This document shows positions 8,359 to 16,936 of a stretch of DNA of 64,000 bases, one piece after another (the stretch's first letter is position 1; each line of letters opens with the position of its first letter). The notes beneath the pieces were generated by a model. It was not told the origin of the DNA. It worked only from the letters and a program-made list of their open reading frames with translations, and did no database searches. Position numbers and translations under genes: made by a program. Source of the stretch: Parasphingorhabdus sp. SCSIO 66989 (GTDB lineage Bacteria; Pseudomonadota; Alphaproteobacteria; Sphingomonadales; Sphingomonadaceae); contig NZ_CP136594.1 of assembly GCF_032852305.1 (NCBI RefSeq), forward strand, positions 248,001 to 312,000, given 5' to 3'.

Positions 8359-9785
8359 TGCAAGTCCGTAACCCCCGCACTGGCGAATTCGACTATGAGA
8401 TTGCCCCGCTTGACCAGGTGGCCATAGCCGATGAAGTCAGTCGCTTGCGATCAGCGCAGCTGGAATGGGGCGCCAAAACGCCGCAGCAACGCGCCGATAT
8501 CATGCTGCTTTTTGCCGATGCTATTGAAGGGGCGGCGGCAGGGGCACTGATTCCAGCCCTCACCACCGATACCGGGCGCAGTGGCATCTCGAAAATGGAG
8601 GTGTTCGGCGCAGCAGGCCATATCCGGCGTTGGGCCAATATGGCCCCGGAAATGATCGCCAATGCCCAGCGCCAGGGCGAGCCGACATCGCACCCGACGA
8701 TCTCGACATCGACGCGTCTTTCGCCCTATCCATTGGTTGGTGTTATCAGCCCGTGGAACTTCCCGATGACGCTGGCTTTGATTGACGCCGTGCCTGCATT
8801 GCTGGCGGGCTCTGCCGTCTTGATCAAACCTTCGGAAGTGACCCCGCGCTTCATCCGCCCGTTGATGGAAGCCGTCGGCACAGTGCCCGATTTGGCGGCA
8901 GTGCTTTCGATCATTGAAGGCGATGGTCCCACCGGGGCGGCGATGATCGATCAGGTCGATTTTGTTTGCTTCACCGGATCGGTTACAACAGGCCGCAAAG
9001 TCGGGGAAGCGGCTGCGCGGGCCTTTATCCCGGCCAGCTTGGAACTCGGCGGCAAGGATCCGCTGATTGTGCTGGCCTCGGCCGACATGGAACAGGCAGC
9101 CGCAACAGCGCTGCGCGGATCAATAGTGAATACCGGTCAGGCCTGCCAGTCGATAGAGCGGGTTTATGTCGCCAGCGAGATTGCAGAGTCGTTTCTGGAG
9201 AAGCTGGTCAGTCTGGCACAAGAGGCCCGGTTGAATCATCCTGATATCAACAAGGGCGATATCGGCCCGTTTATCTTTGCAAGACAGGCGGAAATTGCGC
9301 AATCGCAAATTGATGATGCAGTGTCACAGGGTGCCAAGGTGCTCGCAGGCGGTAAGGTCGAGACTCTCGATGGCGGACTATATCTGCGGCCCACAGTCTT
9401 GACCAATGTGCGCGAGCAAATGGCGATTATCGCGGAAGAGAATTTTGGTCCGGTGATCCCGGTGCAGACCTTTAACTCGATCGATGAGGCCATTGCGCTT
9501 GCCAATAGCGGTGAATTTGGCTTGTCCGCAGCGGTGATTGCCGCAACCGCCGAGGAAGCAGAAAGTGTGGCTGCCAGACTCAATGTCGGCGCGGTATCGA
9601 TCAACGATGCTTCGCTGACATCCATGGTCTGGGAAGCGGAAAAATCGAGCTTTGGTTATAGCGGCATTGGCCCATCGCGAATGGGCGATAGCGGCCTGAT
9701 GCGGTTTTTCCGGAAGAAGGCGCTGATCCGGCAGTCCGGACCGGCGGCGCGTATTTCCGATTTTTCCGAAGAAAAGCTCTCCTGA
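8358..9785 (+). CDS. NAD(P)-dependent aldehyde dehydrogenase
   Basis: This aldehyde dehydrogenase of about 475 residues has the Rossmann segment VGVISPWNFPMTL, the FTGSVTTGRKVGEAA nucleotide loop, the catalytic Glu in LELGGKDPLIV and the catalytic Cys in NTGQACQS. It would oxidise an aldehyde intermediate to a carboxylate. I used ATG 8358, which overlaps the stop of the preceding gene (TAATG); ATG 8343 is an alternative. It ends the plus-strand operon that starts at 5879 and converges on the minus-strand gene that ends at 9793. The sequence is complete with no damage. Confidence 0.92.
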   Translation: MQVRNPRTGEFDYEIAPLDQVAIADEVSRLRSAQLEWGAKTPQQRADIMLLFADAIEGAAAGALIPALTTDTGRSGISKMEVFGAAGHIRRWANMAPEMIANAQRQGEPTSHPTISTSTRLSPYPLVGVISPWNFPMTLALIDAVPALLAGSAVLIKPSEVTPRFIRPLMEAVGTVPDLAAVLSIIEGDGPTGAAMIDQVDFVCFTGSVTTGRKVGEAAARAFIPASLELGGKDPLIVLASADMEQAAATALRGSIVNTGQACQSIERVYVASEIAESFLEKLVSLAQEARLNHPDINKGDIGPFIFARQAEIAQSQIDDAVSQGAKVLAGGKVETLDGGLYLRPTVLTNVREQMAIIAEENFGPVIPVQTFNSIDEAIALANSGEFGLSAAVIAATAEEAESVAARLNVGAVSINDASLTSMVWEAEKSSFGYSGIGPSRMGDSGLMRFFRKKALIRQSGPAARISDFSEEKLS

Positions 9786-9792
9786 AGCCGGC

Positions 9793-10521
9793 TTACCGTT
9801 TCAACTCAACCAGTTCATACCAGGTCATCATATAGCCGCCGACACCGCCCTGGACGAAAATGCCATCGTCATCATCGGTGATCCAGACATCATAGGGCGG
9901 ATGTTCTCCGGCCATCCCGCCGGTTCCGGGGATAATCGACGAGTCGTCAACAAACTGCAGATGCTTGCATTGGAAAGTGCCCGCCTTCACCGTTATTTCC
10001 TCTTTGCCAAGATAAAGCGCGCCAATCTTCACCTGTGCTATTTGCGGCGGCGTCGCGCCGCGATGATCAGGGGACGGCAGATAGCAGTTGAGCAGGTAGC
10101 GGTCGCTCGCATCCCAGTCTTTAGTCGAGAGCATATAGCCATCGGAGACGATGGGATGAGTGCCAAAGCCATCCAACGGCAATTCCGCCTGCACCTGCTG
10201 CGACAATCGACCGATTGAGGGGCCGTAGGACTCGCATTCAATCATCTCGCCATCAAAGCGCAGCCAGCCGGAACCCATAAAAGCATCGCCTACGGTCAGG
10301 CGGACATGCAGGTCCATCGGCTGATCATTTTCATCCATGGCGTAGATGATATCGCGCATCACCGTCGGTTCGGGTTCATAGATTTCGCAATGCGTCCGCA
10401 TTGTCACCTTGCCATCGCTGTGATGGGTGAACATGAAAGTCTCAAAACCGCGATTCTGGCCTTCCATACCTTTCTTGCGGGATGTGTATTCCAGCCGTCC
10501 TTCAATAATGCGATGCTTCAT
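9793..10521 (-). CDS. Conserved protein of unknown function, regulon member
   Basis: I do not recognise this 242-residue protein. It has no signal peptide or membrane segment. Its C-terminal half contains IGALYLGKEEITVKAGTFQCKHLQF followed by PPYDVWITDDDDGIFVQGG; the VKAGTF-x-C-x-H phrase resembles DUF3108-like beta-sandwich proteins. I placed the start at 10521, after a GGAG site, because the longer frame up to 10941 would cross the operator and the divergent gene. It stands alone opposite a membrane-protein gene, the two sharing the operator at 10577. A ligand-binding or non-catalytic accessory role is possible. Confidence 0.7.
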   Translation of the reverse strand: MKHRIIEGRLEYTSRKKGMEGQNRGFETFMFTHHSDGKVTMRTHCEIYEPEPTVMRDIIYAMDENDQPMDLHVRLTVGDAFMGSGWLRFDGEMIECESYGPSIGRLSQQVQAELPLDGFGTHPIVSDGYMLSTKDWDASDRYLLNCYLPSPDHRGATPPQIAQVKIGALYLGKEEITVKAGTFQCKHLQFVDDSSIIPGTGGMAGEHPPYDVWITDDDDGIFVQGGVGGYMMTWYELVELKR

Positions 10522-10576
10522 GGGTTTTTCTCCGTAAAAACGATCATGCCAGTGCATTTTTCGCTTGCCAAGCAGA

Positions 10577-10592
10577 ATTTGTCCGGACAAAT
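10577..10592. promoter_or_regulatory. Regulon operator 2 (perfect palindrome)
   Basis: A second exact copy of ATTTGTCCGGACAAAT lies here; the symmetry extends to 18 bp as AATTTGTCCGGACAAATT (10576-10593). It lies 55 bp upstream of the minus-strand gene start (10521) and 27 bp upstream of the plus-strand start (10620). Both divergent genes are therefore placed under the same control. Confidence 0.88.
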
Positions 10593-10619
10593 TACGGCAA
10601 AGAGCAGGGGTGAGGATAG

Positions 10620-11312
10620 ATGGAATTTCTTGTAGCAAATGAACTGACGATCCTTCGCTGGATTCACATTCTGGCGATGGTGTACTGGCTAGGCGGAGAA
10701 TGGGGCGTTTTCCAGACCAGCTATCATGTGACCAACAGGGAATTGTCACTGGAAGAGCGCAAGCGTCATATGGAAACCGCGTATCGCATCGATATTTTGG
10801 CGCGCACCGGCATCGTCCTTTTGCTGCCTCTTGGTCTGCATATGGGCAAGATATATGGCTTTGTCCCGTTGCTTGATGGCCCGGGCATCTGGACCATGTG
10901 GCTGATTTTTGGCACATGGCTGGCGATGACCTGGACCGCATTCATCAAGCGTGAGACCGATATTGGTATCAAGGTGACCCGCACCGAGGAATTGCTGCGC
11001 TACCCGTTGATTGCCATCCTGTTCGGTGTTGCCTTTATGGCGTTTACTGGCAGCGGCCCGATTGAAAGCGGCGAAGGCAATTACTGGTATCCGGCGAAGA
11101 TGGCGCTTTATGCCTTTGCGCTGATTATCGGTCTGTTCCTGCGGCTGGTGATGCGCCGCTGGACCGAACGCTTCCGTATTTTGGCAATGGGTCCCAACGC
11201 CGAACAGGAAGCAGCATTGGAACGCGAAATCGGTCAGGCGCGTATATCGGCCTATATCTACTGGATTACCATTGCCAGCGTGTGTTTCCTAGGCGCGGTA
11301 AAGCCCTTCTAA
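10620..11312 (+). CDS. Integral membrane protein, urate-oxidase-N/DUF2269-like
   Basis: This 230-residue protein has about five hydrophobic helices. The opening ILRWIHILAMVYWLGGEWGVF resembles the first helix of PuuD-type membrane urate hydroxylases and DUF2269/CopD-like proteins, which often carry haem-ligating histidines. Further histidines occur near residues 49 and 80. There is no cytochrome c motif. A GAGGATAG ribosome site precedes ATG 10620. It stands opposite the unknown protein at 9793-10521 with a shared operator, and a strong hairpin follows. An electron-transfer or oxidase role is speculation; the membrane location is clear. Confidence 0.7.
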   Translation: MEFLVANELTILRWIHILAMVYWLGGEWGVFQTSYHVTNRELSLEERKRHMETAYRIDILARTGIVLLLPLGLHMGKIYGFVPLLDGPGIWTMWLIFGTWLAMTWTAFIKRETDIGIKVTRTEELLRYPLIAILFGVAFMAFTGSGPIESGEGNYWYPAKMALYAFALIIGLFLRLVMRRWTERFRILAMGPNAEQEAALEREIGQARISAYIYWITIASVCFLGAVKPF

Positions 11313-11343
11313 CGCCGCGCGATATTGAGTTTGGAACCACTGA

Positions 11344-11380
11344 CCTGTCATTCCCTTTGCGGGGATGACAGGTCTTTTTT
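11344..11380 (+). terminator. Rho-independent terminator
   Basis: CCTGTCATTCCC and GGGGATGACAGG form a 12-bp stem with a short loop, followed by eight T residues. It ends transcription of the membrane-protein gene (stop 11312) and separates it from the convergent minus-strand operon ending at 11402. Confidence 0.85.
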
Positions 11381-11401
11381 TGGCAGAGTAGGCCCGTGAC
11401 C

Positions 11402-11761
11402 CTAGCTGTTGATCAGTTCCTCGCTGATGCTCTCAACCGGCGGTTCGGTGCTTTGCAGTTCTTCCATCATCTGTTGCGGGCCACGCATGACGCGGAAGAT
11501 ATATTCGCGGATCATCGCGCCGCGCTCATAGGCGGCATCGGCATCAGGCGTATAGCTTTCTATATCCTCGCGCGAGATCGTGCCTTTGGCTTCGAGCAAA
11601 CGCTCCACCGTATCCATCCGTTCACGCAGCACAGAGACCTCGCCAATCACAGCCAGCAGCATCGACAATAGCCGCTCATCATGCGGATCACCGAGAAAGT
11701 CTGGCCGCTTCCCTTTGGGCTTTTTGTTGGCCAGCGACATCCAGTCCAAAACGTCTTCCAT
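11402..11761 (-). CDS. Small helical protein of unknown function
   Basis: This 119-residue acidic protein is not one I recognise. It is probably mostly helical, with a coiled-coil-like stretch VIGEVSVLRERMDTVERLLE near the middle. I chose ATG 11761, six bases after the methyltransferase stop with a GGAG site overlapping that stop, so it is translationally close to the methyltransferase. It is the last gene of the DUF1838 operon. It may be an accessory subunit of one of the upstream enzymes; nothing in the sequence shows which. Confidence 0.65.
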   Translation of the reverse strand: MEDVLDWMSLANKKPKGKRPDFLGDPHDERLLSMLLAVIGEVSVLRERMDTVERLLEAKGTISREDIESYTPDADAAYERGAMIREYIFRVMRGPQQMMEELQSTEPPVESISEELINS

Positions 11762-11766
11762 AATCT

Positions 11767-12999
11767 TTACTCCGCGGCGATCTGGCTGGATTGCACATTC
11801 TTCCACGCGCCATAGGCGTGCCAAAAGGCAGCACGGCCATGGTCTTCATCTTCTCCGGTTGGTGCTTCGGGGAATATCTCCCGGTCGACCACCGCCCGGA
11901 CGCCGGTTTCAAATAGATCGCCAGGGCCAAATCCGGCCTCGACCATCACGTCTTTCATGTCCAGAGCGTGCATCGCTGACCAGAATGGCTCATTATTGTT
12001 GAACGCGTCCCAGTCACGCAGAAACTGCTCGAACAGGGGCATCTCGTCGGTATATTCGGGCTGTTCCAGATGCAGCATCAAGCCGCCATCAGCGAGAACG
12101 CGAAAACCTTCTGCGATGATTTTCGGCAATGCCTTGCCGCTGGTTTCATGCAGGAACATCGTGGTCTGCACCCAGTCAAAATGGCCATCGGGCCAGCGCG
12201 ACATATCCTCGGCATTGGCCTGGATGAAGCGGATATTTGTCGCGCCCAGCGATTGCGCCCGCGCATGGCCATAGCGAAGGATCGGCGCGGCGGTATCAAT
12301 GGCGATAAACTCGCTATCCGGGAAAGCCAGCGCCAGTGGCACGATATTGTGTCCAACGGTGCAACCGATATCCAGCATACGCTTTGGCACCCAGCCGGGG
12401 CGTTCCTTCTTGATCCACTCGACAAGCGCTTGACCGCCGCCATCTGACAATGCGCCCAGACCGCCCGCCGTGGTGGCAAACAGGCCACAATCATAATTGG
12501 CTCCGGCAGACACATCGCCGGGCCGGGCTTCGCCATGATAACTGCCGGGCATGCAATGAATATCAACCGCAGACTGATAGCGCGGCACGTCTATTTCTGG
12601 GTTCAACTCCAGCGTCGCACGCCCTTCATTATATTGCCGCGCCTTGGCATCCAGCTCATCCAGTTGCCGCAACACCATCGACCGGCCATTTTGCTGGCGC
12701 ATTTCCATTGAGTTGCGTTTGAGCGCTGACCAGAATTGGTGGTATCTATCCTGATTCATCGCGCGGCGGATTTCGAAACGGTCCTTCGGGTCGCGGCCAT
12801 TCTCCTTCTGAAAGGCGGGCAGCACCCGCTTCTCATAGGCGAGCTGATTACCCGCTCCCAAAGTGCCGGATAGGAACTTGTTGAAGTTCGCAAGGAAATC
12901 AAAGCGCGAAATCTCGTCATGGCTCGGCTTTGGTGAAACGCCATGCTGCGCCACCGCATTATACGGTGGGGCAACGTCCAACTGTTGCTCTTTGCTCAT
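11767..12999 (-). CDS. Class I SAM-dependent methyltransferase
   Basis: The protein has 410 residues. The first 200 are unrecognised; then comes a standard class I methyltransferase core with MLDIGCTVGHNIVPLAL (motif I, residues 208-224), FIAIDTAAPILRYG (motif II acid), IQANAEDMSRW, and HFDWVQTTMFLHETS (motif IV region). The long N-terminal half is a distinctive architecture. It overlaps the upstream nitrilase-like gene by 4 bp. A catabolic cluster can use such an enzyme to methylate an intermediate, or the core may serve non-methyl chemistry; neither can be shown here. Confidence 0.8.
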   Translation of the reverse strand: MSKEQQLDVAPPYNAVAQHGVSPKPSHDEISRFDFLANFNKFLSGTLGAGNQLAYEKRVLPAFQKENGRDPKDRFEIRRAMNQDRYHQFWSALKRNSMEMRQQNGRSMVLRQLDELDAKARQYNEGRATLELNPEIDVPRYQSAVDIHCMPGSYHGEARPGDVSAGANYDCGLFATTAGGLGALSDGGGQALVEWIKKERPGWVPKRMLDIGCTVGHNIVPLALAFPDSEFIAIDTAAPILRYGHARAQSLGATNIRFIQANAEDMSRWPDGHFDWVQTTMFLHETSGKALPKIIAEGFRVLADGGLMLHLEQPEYTDEMPLFEQFLRDWDAFNNNEPFWSAMHALDMKDVMVEAGFGPGDLFETGVRAVVDREIFPEAPTGEDEDHGRAAFWHAYGAWKNVQSSQIAAE

Positions 13000-14051
13000 A
13001 TCAGACCATCCTTTATCAAGCGTTCAATCGTCTGTTCCTGTATCCGCAAAAAGTAATCGCGATCCGGCACAATAATTTCATTGTTCTGAATCAAACTATC
13101 GGCCTTTTGCGGGCTTTCCTGCTGATAGACATCGGCAAAAAGTTCCAGCCTTTGCCGGGCGAGAAAATTGGTCATTGCAGGCTTGCGCCGAGCGGTACGC
13201 AAGGCATTGAGATCAATATCGGCAAAGGCGGTGAACGTCTCGCCACTATTGGACTCGGCCAGTACGCGCCCTTTGAAATCCGCGACCATGGAATTGCCGT
13301 CAGCAGAGGCGAGCGGCAGGCTGGTATTGGTTATCCCCGCAGTGTTGGCGGAGACGACATAGGCCATATTTTCCTGCGCCCGTGCGCGTTTGGCGATGTC
13401 CTTGGGCGTGTCGAGCGGCGAACCAATTTCCGAGCTGCTATGGGCAAAAATCTCGGCACCGCGCAAAGCCAATGCGCGTGCTATCTCGGGGTAGAGAATC
13501 TCTTCAGAAGCAATCGCGGCCAGATTGCCAATCTCTGTCCTGGCAACAGGGAACACACCGTCAATACCGTAAATATCGAGATATTTTGACCAGACATCAT
13601 GCGGCGTCGGCGCGAACATGGAATTGAGCCGACGATAGCGCAGCACCACTTCACCGGAGGGCGCGATGATAAAGCATGCCTGAAAATAGAGACCTGGGAA
13701 ATGGGCATCCACTTCATAGGCATTGCCGGCAATGAACATGTTGAGCCGCTCGGCCAATGCGCCCAGAGCCGCATATTCCGGGCCGTCAATCTCCAGCGCC
13801 GCCTTGTCGGCAAAATCACCAATGCTTATGCGTCCCGGATAGCTGGTCAGCAGATATTCCGGCAACACCGCCAATCGCACTTTGCTGCCGGCATATTGCT
13901 CGATAAAAATGGCGGAAGAGCGGATTTTGCCTTCCAACTCTGCAATCATTACCAGCATCTGCTCGCGTGCCGCTGTACGATCAGGCGTGTTTTCGATCGA
14001 GCGCGCGGCAAGTTGCATCGCAACAGCGGCATAGACGGGAGTAGCCGTCAT
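12996..14051 (-). CDS. Nitrilase-superfamily protein with altered triad
   Basis: This 351-residue protein has the nitrilase fold signatures: LAVLPEYLLTSYPG (Glu65), VVLRYRRLN (where the family has the catalytic Lys) and NLAAIASEEILYPEIARALALRGAEI (where the family has Cys in an IC-x-D-x-x-x-PE context). By alignment to the family pattern the Lys is Arg (about residue 141) and the nucleophile Cys is Ser (about residue 182). If the alignment is right, this protein cannot be a classical amidase or nitrilase. It may be a serine variant, a binding protein or a scaffold. It overlaps both neighbours by 4 bp. Confidence 0.8.
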   Translation of the reverse strand: MTATPVYAAVAMQLAARSIENTPDRTAAREQMLVMIAELEGKIRSSAIFIEQYAGSKVRLAVLPEYLLTSYPGRISIGDFADKAALEIDGPEYAALGALAERLNMFIAGNAYEVDAHFPGLYFQACFIIAPSGEVVLRYRRLNSMFAPTPHDVWSKYLDIYGIDGVFPVARTEIGNLAAIASEEILYPEIARALALRGAEIFAHSSSEIGSPLDTPKDIAKRARAQENMAYVVSANTAGITNTSLPLASADGNSMVADFKGRVLAESNSGETFTAFADIDLNALRTARRKPAMTNFLARQRLELFADVYQQESPQKADSLIQNNEIIVPDRDYFLRIQEQTIERLIKDGLI

Positions 14052-15604
14052 CGCTCTAATCCCAATGCACCGGGATTCATCAATCCATGCGGATCGACGG
14101 TCTGTTTGATGCTCTGAAGCAAGCTATCCGCCTCTGGTGTCAGGCTTTCACGATAGCGATAGGTCCGGCCAATCTGATAATGCACTGCACCCCATTGATG
14201 GAAAAGATCAACAAGCGCCTGTTTCAGTCGATGTGCCACCGCTCGCGCTGCTGGGTTGGCATCCGGCTTTGGCAGCTTGGCATAATGCGCCGCATCCATG
14301 GATTGTGCATGCACTCCATAGGATTCATCCGGCCAATAAATGCATGGCTCAATAATCGTGCCCGCGCCGCCAACAGCGGTAATCAGAGTGCCGGTGAACA
14401 TGCCATGCTGATCCATCTCTTCACGGTGCTGCGCAAACAGCGCTTCAATCGCTTCATAGCAACCAGCCACCTTGGAATGCGGCAGTAAGCCATGGATTGG
14501 TGCCCAGCGCTGGCCTTCCGGGCCCAACATGCCGTTGAGCGGGCCAAAGGGATTGGCGCGGATGATTTTGGGGATGGTATTGTCGGTCTCGCTGGCACCA
14601 TGCGCCATGGCAATGGTGCGCGCTGCCTCCAGATCGGCATCGGCCGCCGCCTGTATCCGCCCTTCGGTCAGCACATGCAGCGAGAATTTGGCTTCATCAA
14701 GAAAATCCCGCCCTGCCGCGACTACCTTCGCACCTTCTTTGAGCGCCTTCCAGACAGAGTCCTGCTTCTTCATCATCGTGCCGAGCGCCTTGGCGTCGCT
14801 GCTCAGGCTATCGCGCTTCATCCGGATGGCGTTCAGCCCGGGATCAAATCCGAAGCATTCGGTCGCTATGCCTGCGCGCTCAATCTCTGCGACCGCTCCG
14901 AGCACGTCCTGATGCGTCTCAAAAATAAAGCTCGCATAGCCATGCGCCTTTGCCTCGGGGATCAGCGGCATGGTAATCGTCGCCTTGATGCCCAACGCTC
15001 CGGTGTCGGCGAGAAAAATACCGGACAAATCAGGTCCATAGGGACGGGTGAATTGAGGACCGGTTTTGAGGATGCTGCCATCCGCCAGTACCACTTCCAG
15101 CGCATGGCAGTTTTGCGCCGCTGTGCCATAGCGCCCCGAGCCCCAGAAGATCGCATTCTGGCTCATCGATCCGCCAACAGTGGCTTTTAATCCAGACAGC
15201 GTGCCCCAATAGGGCGTTCTGAGGCCTAATGGCGCAAGCGTTTCATGCAGCTTGGCCCAGCTGCATCCCGCTTCGACAGTTACCGTCCTGTCGGTTTCGT
15301 TGATATCCAGAACCCGGTCCATCGCGCCGAGGTCAAACAACACTGCGCCCGGCTGGCTTGGGGTATAGCCGCCTGTATAGCTGACACCGCCACCACGCGG
15401 GATGACCGCCAGCCCCTGACCTGTCGCTGCGGCTACTGCTGCCGCCAGTTGGTCTTTGTCATCAGGGCGCACCACCGCACGCAGATCGGCCCCGCGGCCC
15501 ATGATGTCATGCGCAAAAAATTCAAGGCTCTCAGCATCGGTGATGACCTCAGCCCCTGACCGGGCAATGTCATCCAGCACCGAATGATCCGCGAGCACCG
15601 CCAT
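14048..15604 (-). CDS. FAD-linked oxidase (VAO/PCMH family)
   Basis: This 518-residue protein has an N-terminal FAD_binding_4 domain: GLAVIPRGGGVSYTGGYTP is the pyrophosphate-binding loop, followed by TVTVEAGCSWAKLHETLAP and LSGLKATVGGSMSQN. The C-terminal substrate domain has no motif I can assign. Relatives include D-lactate dehydrogenases, vanillyl-alcohol oxidase and p-cresol methylhydroxylase. It sits between an MFS gene (1-bp overlap) and the nitrilase-like gene (4-bp overlap), so a role in the first oxidation of an imported compound is reasonable. The electron acceptor is unknown. Confidence 0.87.
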   Translation of the reverse strand: MAVLADHSVLDDIARSGAEVITDAESLEFFAHDIMGRGADLRAVVRPDDKDQLAAAVAAATGQGLAVIPRGGGVSYTGGYTPSQPGAVLFDLGAMDRVLDINETDRTVTVEAGCSWAKLHETLAPLGLRTPYWGTLSGLKATVGGSMSQNAIFWGSGRYGTAAQNCHALEVVLADGSILKTGPQFTRPYGPDLSGIFLADTGALGIKATITMPLIPEAKAHGYASFIFETHQDVLGAVAEIERAGIATECFGFDPGLNAIRMKRDSLSSDAKALGTMMKKQDSVWKALKEGAKVVAAGRDFLDEAKFSLHVLTEGRIQAAADADLEAARTIAMAHGASETDNTIPKIIRANPFGPLNGMLGPEGQRWAPIHGLLPHSKVAGCYEAIEALFAQHREEMDQHGMFTGTLITAVGGAGTIIEPCIYWPDESYGVHAQSMDAAHYAKLPKPDANPAARAVAHRLKQALVDLFHQWGAVHYQIGRTYRYRESLTPEADSLLQSIKQTVDPHGLMNPGALGLER

Positions 15605-16896
15605 CAGGCCGGCTCCGCTTCAAGATTGCCGGTATCGTCGTCTATTTCAGGAAACTCCTGAGGATAGCGGCCAAGCAACAACAGCAATCCGCCGCCAGCA
15701 ATGAAGGCAAAAATCGCGATGGTGAGGATCGGATTATAGCTGCCGGTGGTATCGCGCACATAGGCATAGATGATCGGCGACAGCGCATTGAACAGTCCGA
15801 AAGGCATATAGATCATGCCATATATCTTACCATAATGCGCCATGCCGAAATAGCGACCGGTGAGAAAGGCGATCAGGTCGCTTTCCGCGCCAGCGGCAAA
15901 ACCAAGCAGGAACCCAGCGAGCGCTGCCGCGGTGAAACCAATATTATCGCCCAAAAGGATGATGCAGGAGATGGCCGGCAGACACAGCAACGGAAAGGCA
16001 ACAAAGCCCTGCCAGAAGCGATCCAGCAACACCCCGGTCGCCAGCCGCCCGAGCAATATCCCGATACCCAATATGCCCATAACAGAGGCCGCTTGCTGTG
16101 CCTCCATGCCGCGATCACCCAGCATGGCGGGCAGATTGATAAATGCGCCACCAAAGGCCGTGGCGATGATGGCGATAGACAGCCAGATCAGCCAGAAGCG
16201 ATAGTCTTTCAGCGCCGTTCCCAGCGTTACGCCGGTCAGCTTGCCGCTGTCGCTCAATATCGCCTTGGGGCGTTCTTCCGGGCGTGGTTCACGGAACAGC
16301 AGAAAGCCTATCGGCAGCCCGATAAGCAGCGGCAATGCTGCGACAACGGCAAACATGGCCCGCCAGCCATAGGCTTCAATCGCCCAGACGGCGAGCTTGG
16401 GCACCACAATCGCGGCGAGGCTGGTGCCGAGCAGCAATATGCCCAGCGCCAACCCGCGATTTTTGAAGAACCACAGATTGATTGCGCGGCTCCAACTGAC
16501 CGGCGTGGAGCCAATCCCCACCAGACCAACCAATACCCACAGCGCATAATAGGTATAGAGAGTGGAGGTTGCCGCCGCGGTTGGCGTCAGCGATATCGCG
16601 GCAAAGGACAGGCCAAAGGCCGCCAGTGAATAGAGCGCAACCTTGCGCACCCCATATTTGTCCGCCAGCGACCCAAAGAACGGAGCAAGCAAGGAGGCGA
16701 TGATGCCGAACAGCGTGATCGGCAGCAATATCTGGGTCCGGCTCCAGCCAAATTCCGCAATTAACGGCTCAACCGTAAAGCCGATGACATTGAACGGTAT
16801 CGGCGATGCTCCACAGGCAACGCCCAACACTCCGGCCAACAGGACCTTCCAGCCAAGGGAGAATTCAGATCGTTCCTTGCCCATAAATGTGCTCAA
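15604..16896 (-). CDS. MFS transporter 1
   Basis: This 430-residue protein has about twelve hydrophobic helices. The loop after helix 2, FFGSLADKYGVRKVALYS, is the MFS A-motif, and a weaker copy (LLGRLATGVLLDRFW) opens the second half. It resembles oxalate/formate-type and other organic-acid carriers. It lies just downstream of the DUF1838 gene and is coupled to the FAD oxidase. Import of a carboxylated substrate or intermediate across the inner membrane is the likely role. ATG 16884 is an alternative start. Confidence 0.88.
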   Translation of the reverse strand: MSTFMGKERSEFSLGWKVLLAGVLGVACGASPIPFNVIGFTVEPLIAEFGWSRTQILLPITLFGIIASLLAPFFGSLADKYGVRKVALYSLAAFGLSFAAISLTPTAAATSTLYTYYALWVLVGLVGIGSTPVSWSRAINLWFFKNRGLALGILLLGTSLAAIVVPKLAVWAIEAYGWRAMFAVVAALPLLIGLPIGFLLFREPRPEERPKAILSDSGKLTGVTLGTALKDYRFWLIWLSIAIIATAFGGAFINLPAMLGDRGMEAQQAASVMGILGIGILLGRLATGVLLDRFWQGFVAFPLLCLPAISCIILLGDNIGFTAAALAGFLLGFAAGAESDLIAFLTGRYFGMAHYGKIYGMIYMPFGLFNALSPIIYAYVRDTTGSYNPILTIAIFAFIAGGGLLLLLGRYPQEFPEIDDDTGNLEAEPA

Positions 16897-16936
16897 TCAA
16901 CTGTCTAATGGGATACAGATTAACGCGATAGCGGGG

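Noticed and set aside
9793-10941. A longer reading frame for the unknown protein, 382 codons
   Set aside because: It would run across operator 2 and into the divergent membrane-protein gene; ATG 10521 with a GGAG site is a better start.
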